Position numbers and translations under genes: made by a program
The notes under the pieces: generated by a model
What the model was told of the DNA's origin: nothing
Seen by the model: only the letters and a program-made list of their open reading frames with translations
The model's database searches: none
Part shown: piece after piece, positions 27,592 to 36,120 of the stretch
Position numbering within the stretch: the first letter of the stretch is position 1
Layout of the letters: the number at the start of each line of letters is the position of its first letter
Assembly (NCBI RefSeq): GCF_003438995.1
Contig: NZ_QSUN01000007.1
Location: 114,295 to 178,294, forward strand
Direction: 5' to 3'
Origin: Bacteroides sp. OM05-12
Lineage (GTDB): Bacteria > Bacteroidota > Bacteroidia > Bacteroidales > Bacteroidaceae
Length of the DNA stretch: 64,000 nucleotides

Positions 27592-28746
27592 TTATTTTAT
27601 AATTTTTACTCCGAATATTTTATTGTCGACTACAATTCTTAACGTATACTCTCCCGGTTGGAAACCGTATAAAGGGATATTTGCCTGATAAAAGCCTTCC
27701 GGTTGTTTACCTCTATGTTCGTTAGAGAGCTGCCGGCTTTGCATATCAAAAAGCATGATGCTGATATCTGCTTCTTTATTCAAGGAATACTCTAATATTA
27801 TAGAATTACCATTATCCGTCAGATATGCATTATAATCAATCGGATTAGAATCATCTGTTGCCGTATCATCTTTGTTTTTATCCGTTTGAGCATAATTCAA
27901 CGCCTCTTGCCTTGCCGCTTCTTCTTCACGCTTTGCCTGATTTTCCGGATCATTCTCTAAATCATAATATTGGTCGTCGGGGGTATAATAGAAAGCAGTA
28001 TTGGAGATTGGATATGGTTTCTGACGGGTATAAGCAGTACTTTGTATGGTTTCAAATATAGGATAACGGTATCCGTCCGCATACCAACGGTAAGTGTCCA
28101 ATTGCATATACGCAGTATCGTTTGCCAAATGATAATCGATACTATCCGTATAAAAAACAGTATCACTTGCTTCCACTAACCGATAAGGAACCGTACGCTG
28201 TATAAACTTTTGAATCTGATGAGTCCTTAATACATGGCGCAAAGTATCTCCCGAAGGTAACAATATAACTCCGTATGCGTCCGCTTGAATTACAGATTTA
28301 CCGCCGGTAGAAATAAACAAATGATTGCAGTAATCTCCATTTCCATAAAAATAATCTTCATGCCGATTGCCATATAACATGGGATATACCAATTGGAGTT
28401 CGGGTTTGGCATAACGGATCAAAGTAGTTTGATTTTCAAAACCGCAAGAAAATAGTGAATCACCTTTAAGCAAGTATTTATACAGAGTTTGATGTTCCTG
28501 TCTGGTAATTAAAGAATCATCATACTTATAATAAGTCAATCCGTAATTCTCATTAATGGGCTTTTGTTGGCTAAAATCCCATAAAACATGTTCCCCCTCC
28601 CGTCCGGGAGTTTTGTACTCAACTTGTTGCTTTATCAGATGGTCTCCATGACGCATCAAATTGCAGCTTTTTGTGAGATTAGGCTGGGCATAAAGGCCAA
28701 CAGGTACAAATATCGCCAAACCTAGACAGTTCAATATTTTCTTCAT
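27592..28746 (-). CDS. Secreted protein with T9SS type A-like C-terminal tail, first gene of the Rhs operon
   Basis: 384 aa. Signal peptide MKKILNCLGLAIFVPVGLYAQ; a beta-rich body of about 250 residues; a low-complexity linker (EEEAARQEALNYAQTDKNKDDTATDD); and a ~75-residue end (SIMLFDMQSRQLSNEHRGKQ...GFQPGEYTLRIVVDNKIFGVKIIK) that resembles a T9SS type A sorting domain. It lies 5 nt upstream of the 1006-aa shell gene, so it should be cotranscribed with the Rhs pair. A role in export or display of the shell is possible but unproven. Confidence 0.75.
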   Translation of the reverse strand: MKKILNCLGLAIFVPVGLYAQPNLTKSCNLMRHGDHLIKQQVEYKTPGREGEHVLWDFSQQKPINENYGLTYYKYDDSLITRQEHQTLYKYLLKGDSLFSCGFENQTTLIRYAKPELQLVYPMLYGNRHEDYFYGNGDYCNHLFISTGGKSVIQADAYGVILLPSGDTLRHVLRTHQIQKFIQRTVPYRLVEASDTVFYTDSIDYHLANDTAYMQLDTYRWYADGYRYPIFETIQSTAYTRQKPYPISNTAFYYTPDDQYYDLENDPENQAKREEEAARQEALNYAQTDKNKDDTATDDSNPIDYNAYLTDNGNSIILEYSLNKEADISIMLFDMQSRQLSNEHRGKQPEGFYQANIPLYGFQPGEYTLRIVVDNKIFGVKIIK

Positions 28747-28861
28747 GATAATTAAAATAGTTAGTTTATAATTAATCTACATCCAATATATCACCATCAT
28801 TTCATTACCGTATCAAGCACGGAACGGATTCGAGAGATTCCCAGCTTCAAGCCTTACCTTG

Positions 28862-28869
28862 CAAATTTA
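28862..28869 (-). promoter_or_regulatory. -7 promoter box of the Rhs operon
   Basis: The minus strand reads TAAATTTG, matching TAnnTTTG, about 116 nt upstream of the first ATG. No clear -33 box. Confidence 0.4.
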
Positions 28870-28974
28870 TAAAAAAATATTTATATTATAATTAAATTTT
28901 TGATATTTTTTTTGAATAAAGTCCCTTTCGAAATAAACATCTAAAGTATTATCCATATTCTCCCCGAAAAGTAG

Positions 28975-28982
28975 TATCTTTG
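28975..28982 (+). promoter_or_regulatory. -7 promoter box of the HU-like gene
   Basis: TATCTTTG matches TAnnTTTG, giving a leader of about 110 nt before ATG 29102. No clear -33 box. Confidence 0.45.
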
Positions 28983-29101
28983 CACTTAACGACTAAAGAA
29001 TTTCTTCAGTACCTCCAAAACAAAAGACCTACTGTATCAGGATGAAAGATGTAGGGTGTCCGAAGAGAAGACGTAGGGCATTTTACATATAAACAATTAA
29101 T

Positions 29102-29551
29102 ATGGCAATAAAATTTAAGTTTGCAAAAATCGCTGATAATATCAGTGAAGAAGATTTCGTGTGTGTTGACAAAGAAGGTAAGAAGAAGGCAACGGTCAGA
29201 CCGATATTGCTCAGCAATAAGACTGTGGGACGGGATGAGCTTGCCGAACGAATCAGCCGGAAGTATCCCCGTTTTTCTTCGGAAGCACATACCATTATCG
29301 GAGTGATGCTAGAAAGTATAAAAGATGTATTAAAAGACGGAGAAATAGTGCATATTAAAGGATTCGGCTCTTTCTCGGTCAATGCACAATTCAAGAAACA
29401 CACGGAAAGTAATCTTGACGAAACGTCACGGGCCAATTCACTGGAGATAAAGAATGTGGTATTCAAAGCTGACAGACAACTCAAAAACGAAATCGATGAG
29501 GCCGGATTTGAAAAGTTTAACCCGGTCAAACACGGTACCAGAAAATATTAA
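29102..29551 (+). CDS. HU-related DNA-binding protein (Bacteroidales type)
   Basis: 149 aa. It resembles the putative histone-like family found in Bacteroidales (TIGR01201-type): an N-terminal strand pair with KATVRPILLSNKTVG, helical RDELAERISRKYPRFSSE, then HIKGFGSFSV, the beta element of HU folds. A C-terminal extension of about 30 residues follows (FEKFNPVKHGTRKY). Cytoplasmic DNA binding inferred. The gene stops 4 nt before the SF2-like ATPase gene, so the pair is probably a unit. Confidence 0.82.
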   Translation: MAIKFKFAKIADNISEEDFVCVDKEGKKKATVRPILLSNKTVGRDELAERISRKYPRFSSEAHTIIGVMLESIKDVLKDGEIVHIKGFGSFSVNAQFKKHTESNLDETSRANSLEIKNVVFKADRQLKNEIDEAGFEKFNPVKHGTRKY

Positions 29552-29555
29552 AAAC

Positions 29556-31349
29556 ATGCAATACGACAGAATCTACCCTATTCGCCGGAATGAACATCTG
29601 AGCGATGCACTGCTACGTGCAGGAATGAAATTCATTCCCAACAACTGTATTATCAACAAACGGATTCCGGGCATCGGTGCCACTCATTTTGAACTGACTT
29701 CCCCCCGAAAATCTATTATTATCGAACCGAATGTGCCGGTCATAGAAAACAAATCACGGAAACATGAACATTGCCTCGCTGTGATGCAGGGAGTAACCGT
29801 TACCAAAATCATGCATTTTCTGGAAGAGTACGGAAATACAAACTACAAACTGCTGACTACTCCTGAGAGCTTCTTCAAGATAAAAGAAGCGATGGAAAAG
29901 TTGGAGATAAATATGTACAAGGATTGTTTCATGCTATTCGACGAATGCGAAAAGCTGGTTCAGGATGTCGATTTCCGCAACAGCATTAAGTTACCAATCG
30001 ACGATTTCTTTCGCTTTGACAGTAAAGCTATGATCTCTGCCACGCCAATTATCGCGAACGACATCCGTTTCCGCCACTTCACAAAAGTGTTGATTAAGCC
30101 CGAATATGAATACAGGTTACCATTGAACATCATACAGACGAATAATATTACATTAGCCTTGTCGGAACTCCTGACAAACAAACGGCAGAAGGTCTGCATA
30201 TTCTGCAACAGCATTGATTCCATCAACTCCTTTTTCAGGCTGATTCCCCGTTTACAGGATAGTTGTACTTATTGCAGTAAAGATGGTATCGAGAAACTTT
30301 ACGCAGGAAAACGGCGGGACAAGTCCGTATTTATTTCAGAACCGGGACGGCATAATTTCTTCACGTCGCGTTTCTTTTCTGCCGTAGATATAGAATGTGA
30401 ACCTCCTCACGTAGTTATCATATCCGATTTGCATGGAGCAACACAATCCACCATAGACCCCAAAACCGAAGCGATACAAATAGCAGGACGTTTCCGAAAC
30501 GGGGTACGCAGCCTGACTCATATTACGACCATCGACCCAAATCTGGAATATCAGGAGAAAGAAGAAACCGATAATTGGCTGCAAGGTGCGGGAGAACTCT
30601 ACAAACAATGGGTTCAGGAGTTGAAAACATCCCATAATGACGGCAAGCGCACATTGCTGAGGGAAGCGATAAGCAACAACAGTTACACCCGTTTTTTGGA
30701 TGAAAACGCTCTGATCGATTCTTTCCTCATTGCCAACTATTATGAAGAACAAGCAGTGCGCAAATTATATACGGATATAAACCTGTTATTGGAAGCTTAT
30801 CAGAAAGCAGATTATTTCCTGATTAATTATGAAGAAAAAAACTTTGATATCAGTGATGACGAACGTCTGGCCATTCAACGAATCGTATCTCTAAAAACGA
30901 AATATGAATGGTTGCTCCGTAAATTCGAGCAAATAGCTTATCTTAAAACAAACAAAGATAAGAAAATGCAAGCCCGTCACCACCAATTACTGCAAGGACT
31001 ATTGAATTCGGAAGGCGAACAAAACCTTTACCGTTGCTACTCCCGTTTCGGAGCCGAATATGTGAGAACCTTAGAATTGAAAGACAAGGCCATCCGCGAA
31101 GCGATAGGGGCAGCTCCGACGATTATCATCAAAAACAGTCCTAAAGCAAAGGCATTATTTGCCAAGCGTTTCGAAACCGGTAAAGAATACAGTCCGACAG
31201 AAATAAAAGTCATGATGAACCATTTCTATAACGAACTGAATATTGAACCGCTTAAACACATGACAGCCAAAGAGATAGAAAAGTTTGCACGTATTGAGGA
31301 ATATAGGGGGCACAACGGAAGAATCATTCGGATAAAAGAAATCTTATAA
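29556..31349 (+). CDS. Divergent SF2 helicase-like ATPase
   Basis: About 597 aa. Helicase-like motifs in order: a P-loop position reading PGIGATHFE (residues about 37-45; the usual GKT/S Lys is replaced by Ala), MLFDECEKL (motif II, DECE) at about 127-135, MISATPI (motif III) at about 159-165, and EAIQIAGRFRNG (motif VI) at about 306-317. The C-terminal ~270 residues are helical with no family recognised; it ends RIIRIKEIL. ATG 29556 lies 4 nt after the HU-like gene; a longer frame would overlap that gene by ~100 nt. Role unknown; DNA or RNA remodelling is inferred. Confidence 0.72.
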   Translation: MQYDRIYPIRRNEHLSDALLRAGMKFIPNNCIINKRIPGIGATHFELTSPRKSIIIEPNVPVIENKSRKHEHCLAVMQGVTVTKIMHFLEEYGNTNYKLLTTPESFFKIKEAMEKLEINMYKDCFMLFDECEKLVQDVDFRNSIKLPIDDFFRFDSKAMISATPIIANDIRFRHFTKVLIKPEYEYRLPLNIIQTNNITLALSELLTNKRQKVCIFCNSIDSINSFFRLIPRLQDSCTYCSKDGIEKLYAGKRRDKSVFISEPGRHNFFTSRFFSAVDIECEPPHVVIISDLHGATQSTIDPKTEAIQIAGRFRNGVRSLTHITTIDPNLEYQEKEETDNWLQGAGELYKQWVQELKTSHNDGKRTLLREAISNNSYTRFLDENALIDSFLIANYYEEQAVRKLYTDINLLLEAYQKADYFLINYEEKNFDISDDERLAIQRIVSLKTKYEWLLRKFEQIAYLKTNKDKKMQARHHQLLQGLLNSEGEQNLYRCYSRFGAEYVRTLELKDKAIREAIGAAPTIIIKNSPKAKALFAKRFETGKEYSPTEIKVMMNHFYNELNIEPLKHMTAKEIEKFARIEEYRGHNGRIIRIKEIL

Positions 31350-31561
31350 TAACAAACAGTATCGTTTCCCCCCTTGCAAAAAGCGCGACAAATTTTCAAC
31401 ACTCATAAGGACGATTAATGTCACAAGTTTTCTTATTTGGGGCTTTTTAAAAGATAAAGAGTTGATAATGAGCTCCGCGACAAAAATTTCGCAGGAGGTA
31501 TAAAAACTATAAATAAAGAGACGTAAAATCCATAGTTCTTTCATATCCCTTATCCATTAAT

Positions 31562-31585
31562 AATTAGTCAAACATTTGACTAATT
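31562..31585. promoter_or_regulatory. Palindromic operator overlapping the marR promoter
   Basis: Perfect 11-bp inverted repeat aattagtcaaa / tttgactaatt separated by 2 bases. The -33 element TTTG (31575-31578) is the first part of the right arm. The size and symmetry fit a MarR dimer site. Autoregulation of the efflux operon is inferred. Confidence 0.75.
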
Positions 31586-31606
31586 TAAGAACATTGCCTA
31601 CCTTTG
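31575..31606 (+). promoter_or_regulatory. Promoter of the MarR-TolC-HlyD-MFS operon
   Basis: TTTG at 31575-31578, a 20-nt spacer, then TACCTTTG at 31599-31606, a full match to the Bacteroides -33/-7 consensus. ATG 31633 is 27 nt downstream. Confidence 0.75.
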
Positions 31607-31632
31607 CGCCCGCTAAGGTAAAAAATAAAGTT

Positions 31633-32076
31633 ATGTTAAAGGAAGGTGCAGAGTTCAGGGAACTTCAGTTGCAGATATTCCGTACGCGTATGGCTTTTCG
31701 CCGCTGTATTCAGCGAACATTGAAGGAGCACCATGCGGGTATTACGTTTGAAATGCTGCAAATATTAAGCTACCTATGGCGAGAGCAAGGTATAACCCAA
31801 CAAGTATTGGCGGAACGCACAGCAAAAGACAAAGCCTGTCTCACGAATTTAATGAACAATCTGGAGAAGAAAGGATATGTATGCCGCAGGGAAGACCCCG
31901 CAGACCGACGGAACAAATTGGTATTTCTGACCCCGGAAGGAGATAAATTCAGAGAACAGATTCGTCCGATTCTCGATGAAGTTTATAAAGAAGGAGAACG
32001 CACGATAGGATTGGAGCGCGTACAAATACTGTTATCAGGATTAAAAGAGATGCACGATGTTTTGGAAAACATATAA
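31633..32076 (+). CDS. MarR-family transcriptional regulator
   Basis: 147 aa. Winged-helix MarR fold: GITFEMLQILSYLWREQGITQQVLAERTAKDKACLTNLMNNLEKKGYV covers the helix-turn-helix, followed by the wing RREDPADRRNKLVFLT with the conserved D-x-R. First gene of an efflux operon; the palindrome at 31562-31585 sits over its promoter. Probably a repressor released by a small ligand. The frame extends upstream to TTG 31576, but that would contain the promoter, so ATG 31633 is preferred. Its end overlaps the TolC-like gene by 20 nt. Confidence 0.92.
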   Translation: MLKEGAEFRELQLQIFRTRMAFRRCIQRTLKEHHAGITFEMLQILSYLWREQGITQQVLAERTAKDKACLTNLMNNLEKKGYVCRREDPADRRNKLVFLTPEGDKFREQIRPILDEVYKEGERTIGLERVQILLSGLKEMHDVLENI

Positions 32077-33373
32077 GTATACGGGAATAGTAGTAGGATT
32101 ATTATTGGGAATACATACAGCGAAAGCCCAGACGGACTCTCTCTTTCTGAGTGTCGACCAACTATTTGAACGGGGAGTACAACACAGTTTACTACTGCAA
32201 GCGGATGCATTAAAAGAGCAATCAACTCATCAGCAAACTCTCACAGCCCGTTCTGCACAACTGCCCGATTTACAAGTAGGATTGAAAGGTGGTTTCATCG
32301 GGCAACCGGTCGTATTCCGTCAAGGACTTTCCCAACCGGTTTATCCTGATATGCCGGACTGGTCTCAAAACTATGCCATAGATTTCACACAACCCTTATA
32401 CCAAGGAGGTAAAATACGTTACAACATTCGGAAAGCAGGATTAGAGCAAGCGCTTGCTGAGCTGCAAACGCAGACAGACCGGGGGAAAGTTAAATTGAAC
32501 CTGCTGGAGCAATATTTGGGTCTGTTCAGTCTATACCGACAATATGAGGTGCTCACACGAAACATTGAAGAATCAGAACGGCGTTTATCAGATATACGGC
32601 AAATGAAACAAGAAGGACTCATTACCAACAATGATGTGCTACGCAGTGAAATGCAGCTGACTAACGATCGTCTGTCATTGCAGGAAGCGGAAAATAGTAT
32701 CATATTGGTGTCACAACAACTGAATATCCTGTTAAATCAAGAAGAGAACCTGTTACTTATTCCGGATACCACCTTACTGTATCAGGCAGTAGCACTCGAA
32801 TCGTATGACGACTACGTAACCGAAGCCTTTACCAATGAACCGGAGATGAAGCAACACCGTAAACAAACCGAACTGGCACAGAATAATGTCCGGTTGATTA
32901 AATCTGCTTCCCTACCCGCAATTTCATTATACGCATCAAATACGCTGGCACGCCCTATTTCCCGTACAATGGAAGATATGTATAATAATAACTGGAACAT
33001 AGGATTATCCGTTTCCTATCCCTTATCCTCTATCTACAAGAACAATCATAAGATAAAGGAAAGTAAATTGGCAGTTGACCTCAGCCGAAATGAAGAAGAA
33101 CAGAAAATGCAGACGATACGCATCAATGTGCGCACAGCCTACATCCGCCATCAAGAAGCGTTACAACGGGTGGAAGCATTGAAACTATCCGTACGCCAGG
33201 CACAGGAAAACTACCGTATCATGCAGAACCGTTACCTGAACCAACTGGCTATCCTGACTGATCTACTCGATGCCAACTCTGTACGGTTAAACGTGGAACT
33301 GCAACTAACCACTGCCCGCACACGGGTTATTTATACTTATTATCAACTTCAGAAGGCTTGTGGCCGTCTCTGA
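32057..33373 (+). CDS. TolC-family outer membrane efflux protein
   Basis: 438 aa. Signal peptide MFWKTYKYTGIVVGLLLGIHTAKAQ, then two helical outer-membrane-efflux repeats (LEQALAELQTQTDRGKVKLNLLEQYLGLFSL; QTIRINVRTAYIRHQEALQRVEAL) typical of TolC/OEP. It forms the outer membrane channel of a tripartite pump. Starts inside the end of marR and ends 16 nt before the HlyD-type gene. Confidence 0.92.
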   Translation: MFWKTYKYTGIVVGLLLGIHTAKAQTDSLFLSVDQLFERGVQHSLLLQADALKEQSTHQQTLTARSAQLPDLQVGLKGGFIGQPVVFRQGLSQPVYPDMPDWSQNYAIDFTQPLYQGGKIRYNIRKAGLEQALAELQTQTDRGKVKLNLLEQYLGLFSLYRQYEVLTRNIEESERRLSDIRQMKQEGLITNNDVLRSEMQLTNDRLSLQEAENSIILVSQQLNILLNQEENLLLIPDTTLLYQAVALESYDDYVTEAFTNEPEMKQHRKQTELAQNNVRLIKSASLPAISLYASNTLARPISRTMEDMYNNNWNIGLSVSYPLSSIYKNNHKIKESKLAVDLSRNEEEQKMQTIRINVRTAYIRHQEALQRVEALKLSVRQAQENYRIMQNRYLNQLAILTDLLDANSVRLNVELQLTTARTRVIYTYYQLQKACGRL

Positions 33374-33389
33374 CTAATTGAATACTATC

Positions 33390-34457
33390 ATGAGTGAATG
33401 GAAAAAGAAACAAAAGATACTGAAACAACACCGGTTGCGTAACATTATCCTGAACCTGATATGCATTATTCTTGCCGGATCGGGACTTTGGTTTACCGCC
33501 AACTATTTCCGGCGCTACATCAACTATGAAGTAACCAATGACGCATTCGTCGACCAGTATATCGCTCCACTGAATATACGGGTTTCGGGATATATCAAAG
33601 AAGTACGTTTCAAAGAGCATCAGTATGTACATCCGGGAGACACCCTCCTGATTCTGGATAATCGCGAATACCTGATTAAAGTAAAGGAAGCCGAAGCTGC
33701 CTTGCTGGATGCACAGGGATCGCAAAATGTAATTCATTCCGGTATAAAAACATCACAAACAAACGTTGCCGTACAGGAAGCCAATATTGCCGAAGCAAAA
33801 GCCAAGCTCTGGCAGCTGGAGCAGGATTACTACCGATTCGAACGTCTACTGAAAGAAGAATCAGTACCCGCACAACAGTATGAACAGGCTAAAGCCACTT
33901 ATGAAGCAGCCAAAGCACGTTATCAGGCATTGGTAGAACAAAAAAACGCAGCTATGTCTCAATACACCGAAGCCAGTCAAAAGACTACCGGAGCCGAAGC
34001 GAATATCCTCCGGAAAGAAGCGGATTTGGATTTGGCAAATCTCAATCTTTCATACACAGTACTGACAGCACCTTACGAAGGATATATGGGACGCCGCACG
34101 CTTGAACCGGGACAGTTTGTACAAGCCGGACAAACCATTTCTTATCTGGTACGCAACAAAGATAAATGGATTACAGCAAACTACAAAGAGACACAGATTG
34201 CCCATATCTTTATCGGACAAGAAGTGTTCATCAAGGTAGACGCATTGCCAAACAAAACTTTCAAAGGCAAAGTGACAGCTATTTCAGAAGCAACCGGCTC
34301 TAAATATTCGTTAGTGCCAACCGATAACTCGGCAGGAAATTTCGTAAAAGTACAGCAACGGATTCCCGTACGAATTGATTTGGAGGAGGTGTCGCCGGAA
34401 GATATGCAGAATCTTCGGGCAGGTATGATGGTTGAAACAGAAGCATTACGCCGATGA
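33390..34457 (+). CDS. HlyD/EmrA-type membrane fusion protein
   Basis: About 355 aa. One N-terminal membrane helix (IILNLICIILAGSGLWFTANYF), then a biotinyl/lipoyl-like half (APLNIRVSGYIKEVRFKEHQYVHPGDTLLILDNRE), a coiled-coil hairpin with Ala/Gln-rich helices (about 90-200) and a beta-barrel part (LTAPYEGYMGRRTLEPGQFVQAGQTISYLV). Periplasmic adaptor between the MFS pump and TolC. Stop overlaps the following start (ATGA). A TTG start would add four residues. Confidence 0.92.
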   Translation: MSEWKKKQKILKQHRLRNIILNLICIILAGSGLWFTANYFRRYINYEVTNDAFVDQYIAPLNIRVSGYIKEVRFKEHQYVHPGDTLLILDNREYLIKVKEAEAALLDAQGSQNVIHSGIKTSQTNVAVQEANIAEAKAKLWQLEQDYYRFERLLKEESVPAQQYEQAKATYEAAKARYQALVEQKNAAMSQYTEASQKTTGAEANILRKEADLDLANLNLSYTVLTAPYEGYMGRRTLEPGQFVQAGQTISYLVRNKDKWITANYKETQIAHIFIGQEVFIKVDALPNKTFKGKVTAISEATGSKYSLVPTDNSAGNFVKVQQRIPVRIDLEEVSPEDMQNLRAGMMVETEALRR

Positions 34458-36058
34458 TGACAATGGCAGAGCTGGAAGTCCCGGTTCGAAAGTGGGTTCC
34501 CGAATGGCTGGGTATGGCAAGCATATTCCTTATCATTCTTCCGGTAACCATGTTGAATGGCTCCTATACCGGCAGTATGCTCGAAGTATCGAACACACTG
34601 GGCACGAATACGGAAGATATTACTATGGGCTATTATGCCGCTTCCGCAGGTATGGCAATCGCCTATCCGATTATACCGAAAATATTAGGGGCTTTCTCCA
34701 CCAAATCTCTGTTACTGACAGATATGATATTCCAATTCTTCCTGAGTTGGATATGCGCCCGTTCCCAAAATGCGGACATACTGATTGTTTGCAGCTTCAT
34801 TATCGGCTTTCTCAAAGGAATCCTGATGCTCTGGTTTATCCGCCGGGCACAAAAGATTTTCAGTCCGAAGAATGTACGTAGTGAATTCTACTCTTATTTT
34901 TATCCATTAGTGTACGGCGGAGGACAACTGTCAATGATTATCACTGCCGAACTGGCTTATTACTATAACTGGAAACATATGTACTATTTCATGATGCTGC
35001 TCATCCTTTTGGCTATCCTGATTGTTATAGTCTGTTTTCGCCATAATCGCCCGATAAAGAAAATACCGATCAAAGAACTGCATATCCGTGAAATGCTTCT
35101 CATCTCCGCAGGGCTGTTAATGCTGATGTATGTGATAAATTACGGAAAGGTACTCGACTGGATGTCCTCACCCCGTATATGCCTATACATTATGCTTGCT
35201 CCCATGCTTATTGCCTTCTTTATCTGGCTGCAATATCATTCAAGGTCACCATACGTCAGCCTGGCCCCATTGTTTCAACCCAAAGCCATTATCGGTTATT
35301 TCTATATGATGTTGGTCATGTTTTTCAGTACGTCCACCAGTTTACTGACCAACTATATGACCGGCATTCTCAAAATAGATTCCACACACACGTATTCACT
35401 CTATATCTATTTGTTACCGGGTTATGCATTAGGTGCATTCATCTGTTTCTGGTGGTTCCGTTGGCAACGCTGGCGTTTTCGCTTCCTAATAGCAGGAGGG
35501 ATGACATGCTTTGTCCTATTCTTCACTATACTTTATTTCGGTATCTCCCCGGACAGTACGTATGAAATGCTATATTTCCCTATCTTCTTGAGAGGATTGG
35601 GTATGCTAATGCTGATTATTGCATTCGCTTTGTTTGCCGTAGAAGACCTGAATCCGAAGTTTCTGCTATCCAATGCGTTCTTCCTGATTATCTTCCGCTC
35701 CGTACTTTCACCTATTATGGCAACCTCTTTTTACAATAATCTGCTATATCATCTGCAACAGAAATATATGTACTCACTATCAGAACACTTCACTATGACA
35801 GACCCATTGGCCGTCTCGAAATATACGGATGCACTCAACCGCTATCAGGCACAGGGACATGGATATGCCGAAGCAGTACAAATGGCCACGAGCGGACTTT
35901 ACTCTACGCTGCAACAACAAAGTCTGTTGCTGGCACTAAAAGAGATTCTAGGGTATTTACTCGTCATATCTTTGGTAATCGCCATCATATCCCGTTTCAT
36001 TCCGTTCCATAAAACGATTAGCGTTACGTTTGCCAAAACAGGAGACGATATGGTATAA
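34454..36058 (+). CDS. MFS transporter, 14-helix (DHA2/EmrB-like) type
   Basis: 534 aa with about 14 hydrophobic helices spread over the whole length, ending in a Phe-rich tail. It is the inner membrane pump of the MarR-TolC-HlyD-MFS set, and its order and overlap with the HlyD gene match EmrAB-type systems. Substrate is unknown; drugs or toxic organics are usual for the family. Followed by a terminator-like hairpin at 36064-36092. Confidence 0.9.
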   Translation: MMTMAELEVPVRKWVPEWLGMASIFLIILPVTMLNGSYTGSMLEVSNTLGTNTEDITMGYYAASAGMAIAYPIIPKILGAFSTKSLLLTDMIFQFFLSWICARSQNADILIVCSFIIGFLKGILMLWFIRRAQKIFSPKNVRSEFYSYFYPLVYGGGQLSMIITAELAYYYNWKHMYYFMMLLILLAILIVIVCFRHNRPIKKIPIKELHIREMLLISAGLLMLMYVINYGKVLDWMSSPRICLYIMLAPMLIAFFIWLQYHSRSPYVSLAPLFQPKAIIGYFYMMLVMFFSTSTSLLTNYMTGILKIDSTHTYSLYIYLLPGYALGAFICFWWFRWQRWRFRFLIAGGMTCFVLFFTILYFGISPDSTYEMLYFPIFLRGLGMLMLIIAFALFAVEDLNPKFLLSNAFFLIIFRSVLSPIMATSFYNNLLYHLQQKYMYSLSEHFTMTDPLAVSKYTDALNRYQAQGHGYAEAVQMATSGLYSTLQQQSLLLALKEILGYLLVISLVIAIISRFIPFHKTISVTFAKTGDDMV

Positions 36059-36063
36059 TAAAA

Positions 36064-36092
36064 AGGGATATCCCGCAAAGCAGAATATCCCT
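36064..36092. terminator. Hairpin between convergent efflux and mutB genes
   Basis: Arms agggatat (36064-36071) and atatccct (36085-36092). A-rich and T-rich flanks on both sides would allow use in both directions. Confidence 0.55.
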
Positions 36093-36120
36093 CTAAATTT
36101 ATTATTAAACGACTAGATTA

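Larger units (their letters stand above)
28747..29101. other. Intergenic region with divergent promoters
   Basis: 355 bp between the minus-strand Rhs operon and the plus-strand HU-like gene. It holds the two -7 boxes at 28862-28869 (minus) and 28975-28982 (plus). The ~100-nt leader of the HU gene contains acctac...gtaggg pieces that could pair. No gene seen. Confidence 0.6.

Noticed and set aside
11608..28746. Possible CRISPR array or phage remnant in the AT-rich region
   Set aside because: The repeats are two-copy and gene-sized, with no regular spacers, integrase, capsid or tail genes.
34432..34881. Plus-strand frame of 149 codons overlapping the HlyD/MFS junction
   Set aside because: Both flanking genes are strong family matches with an ATGA overlap; this frame is a shadow.
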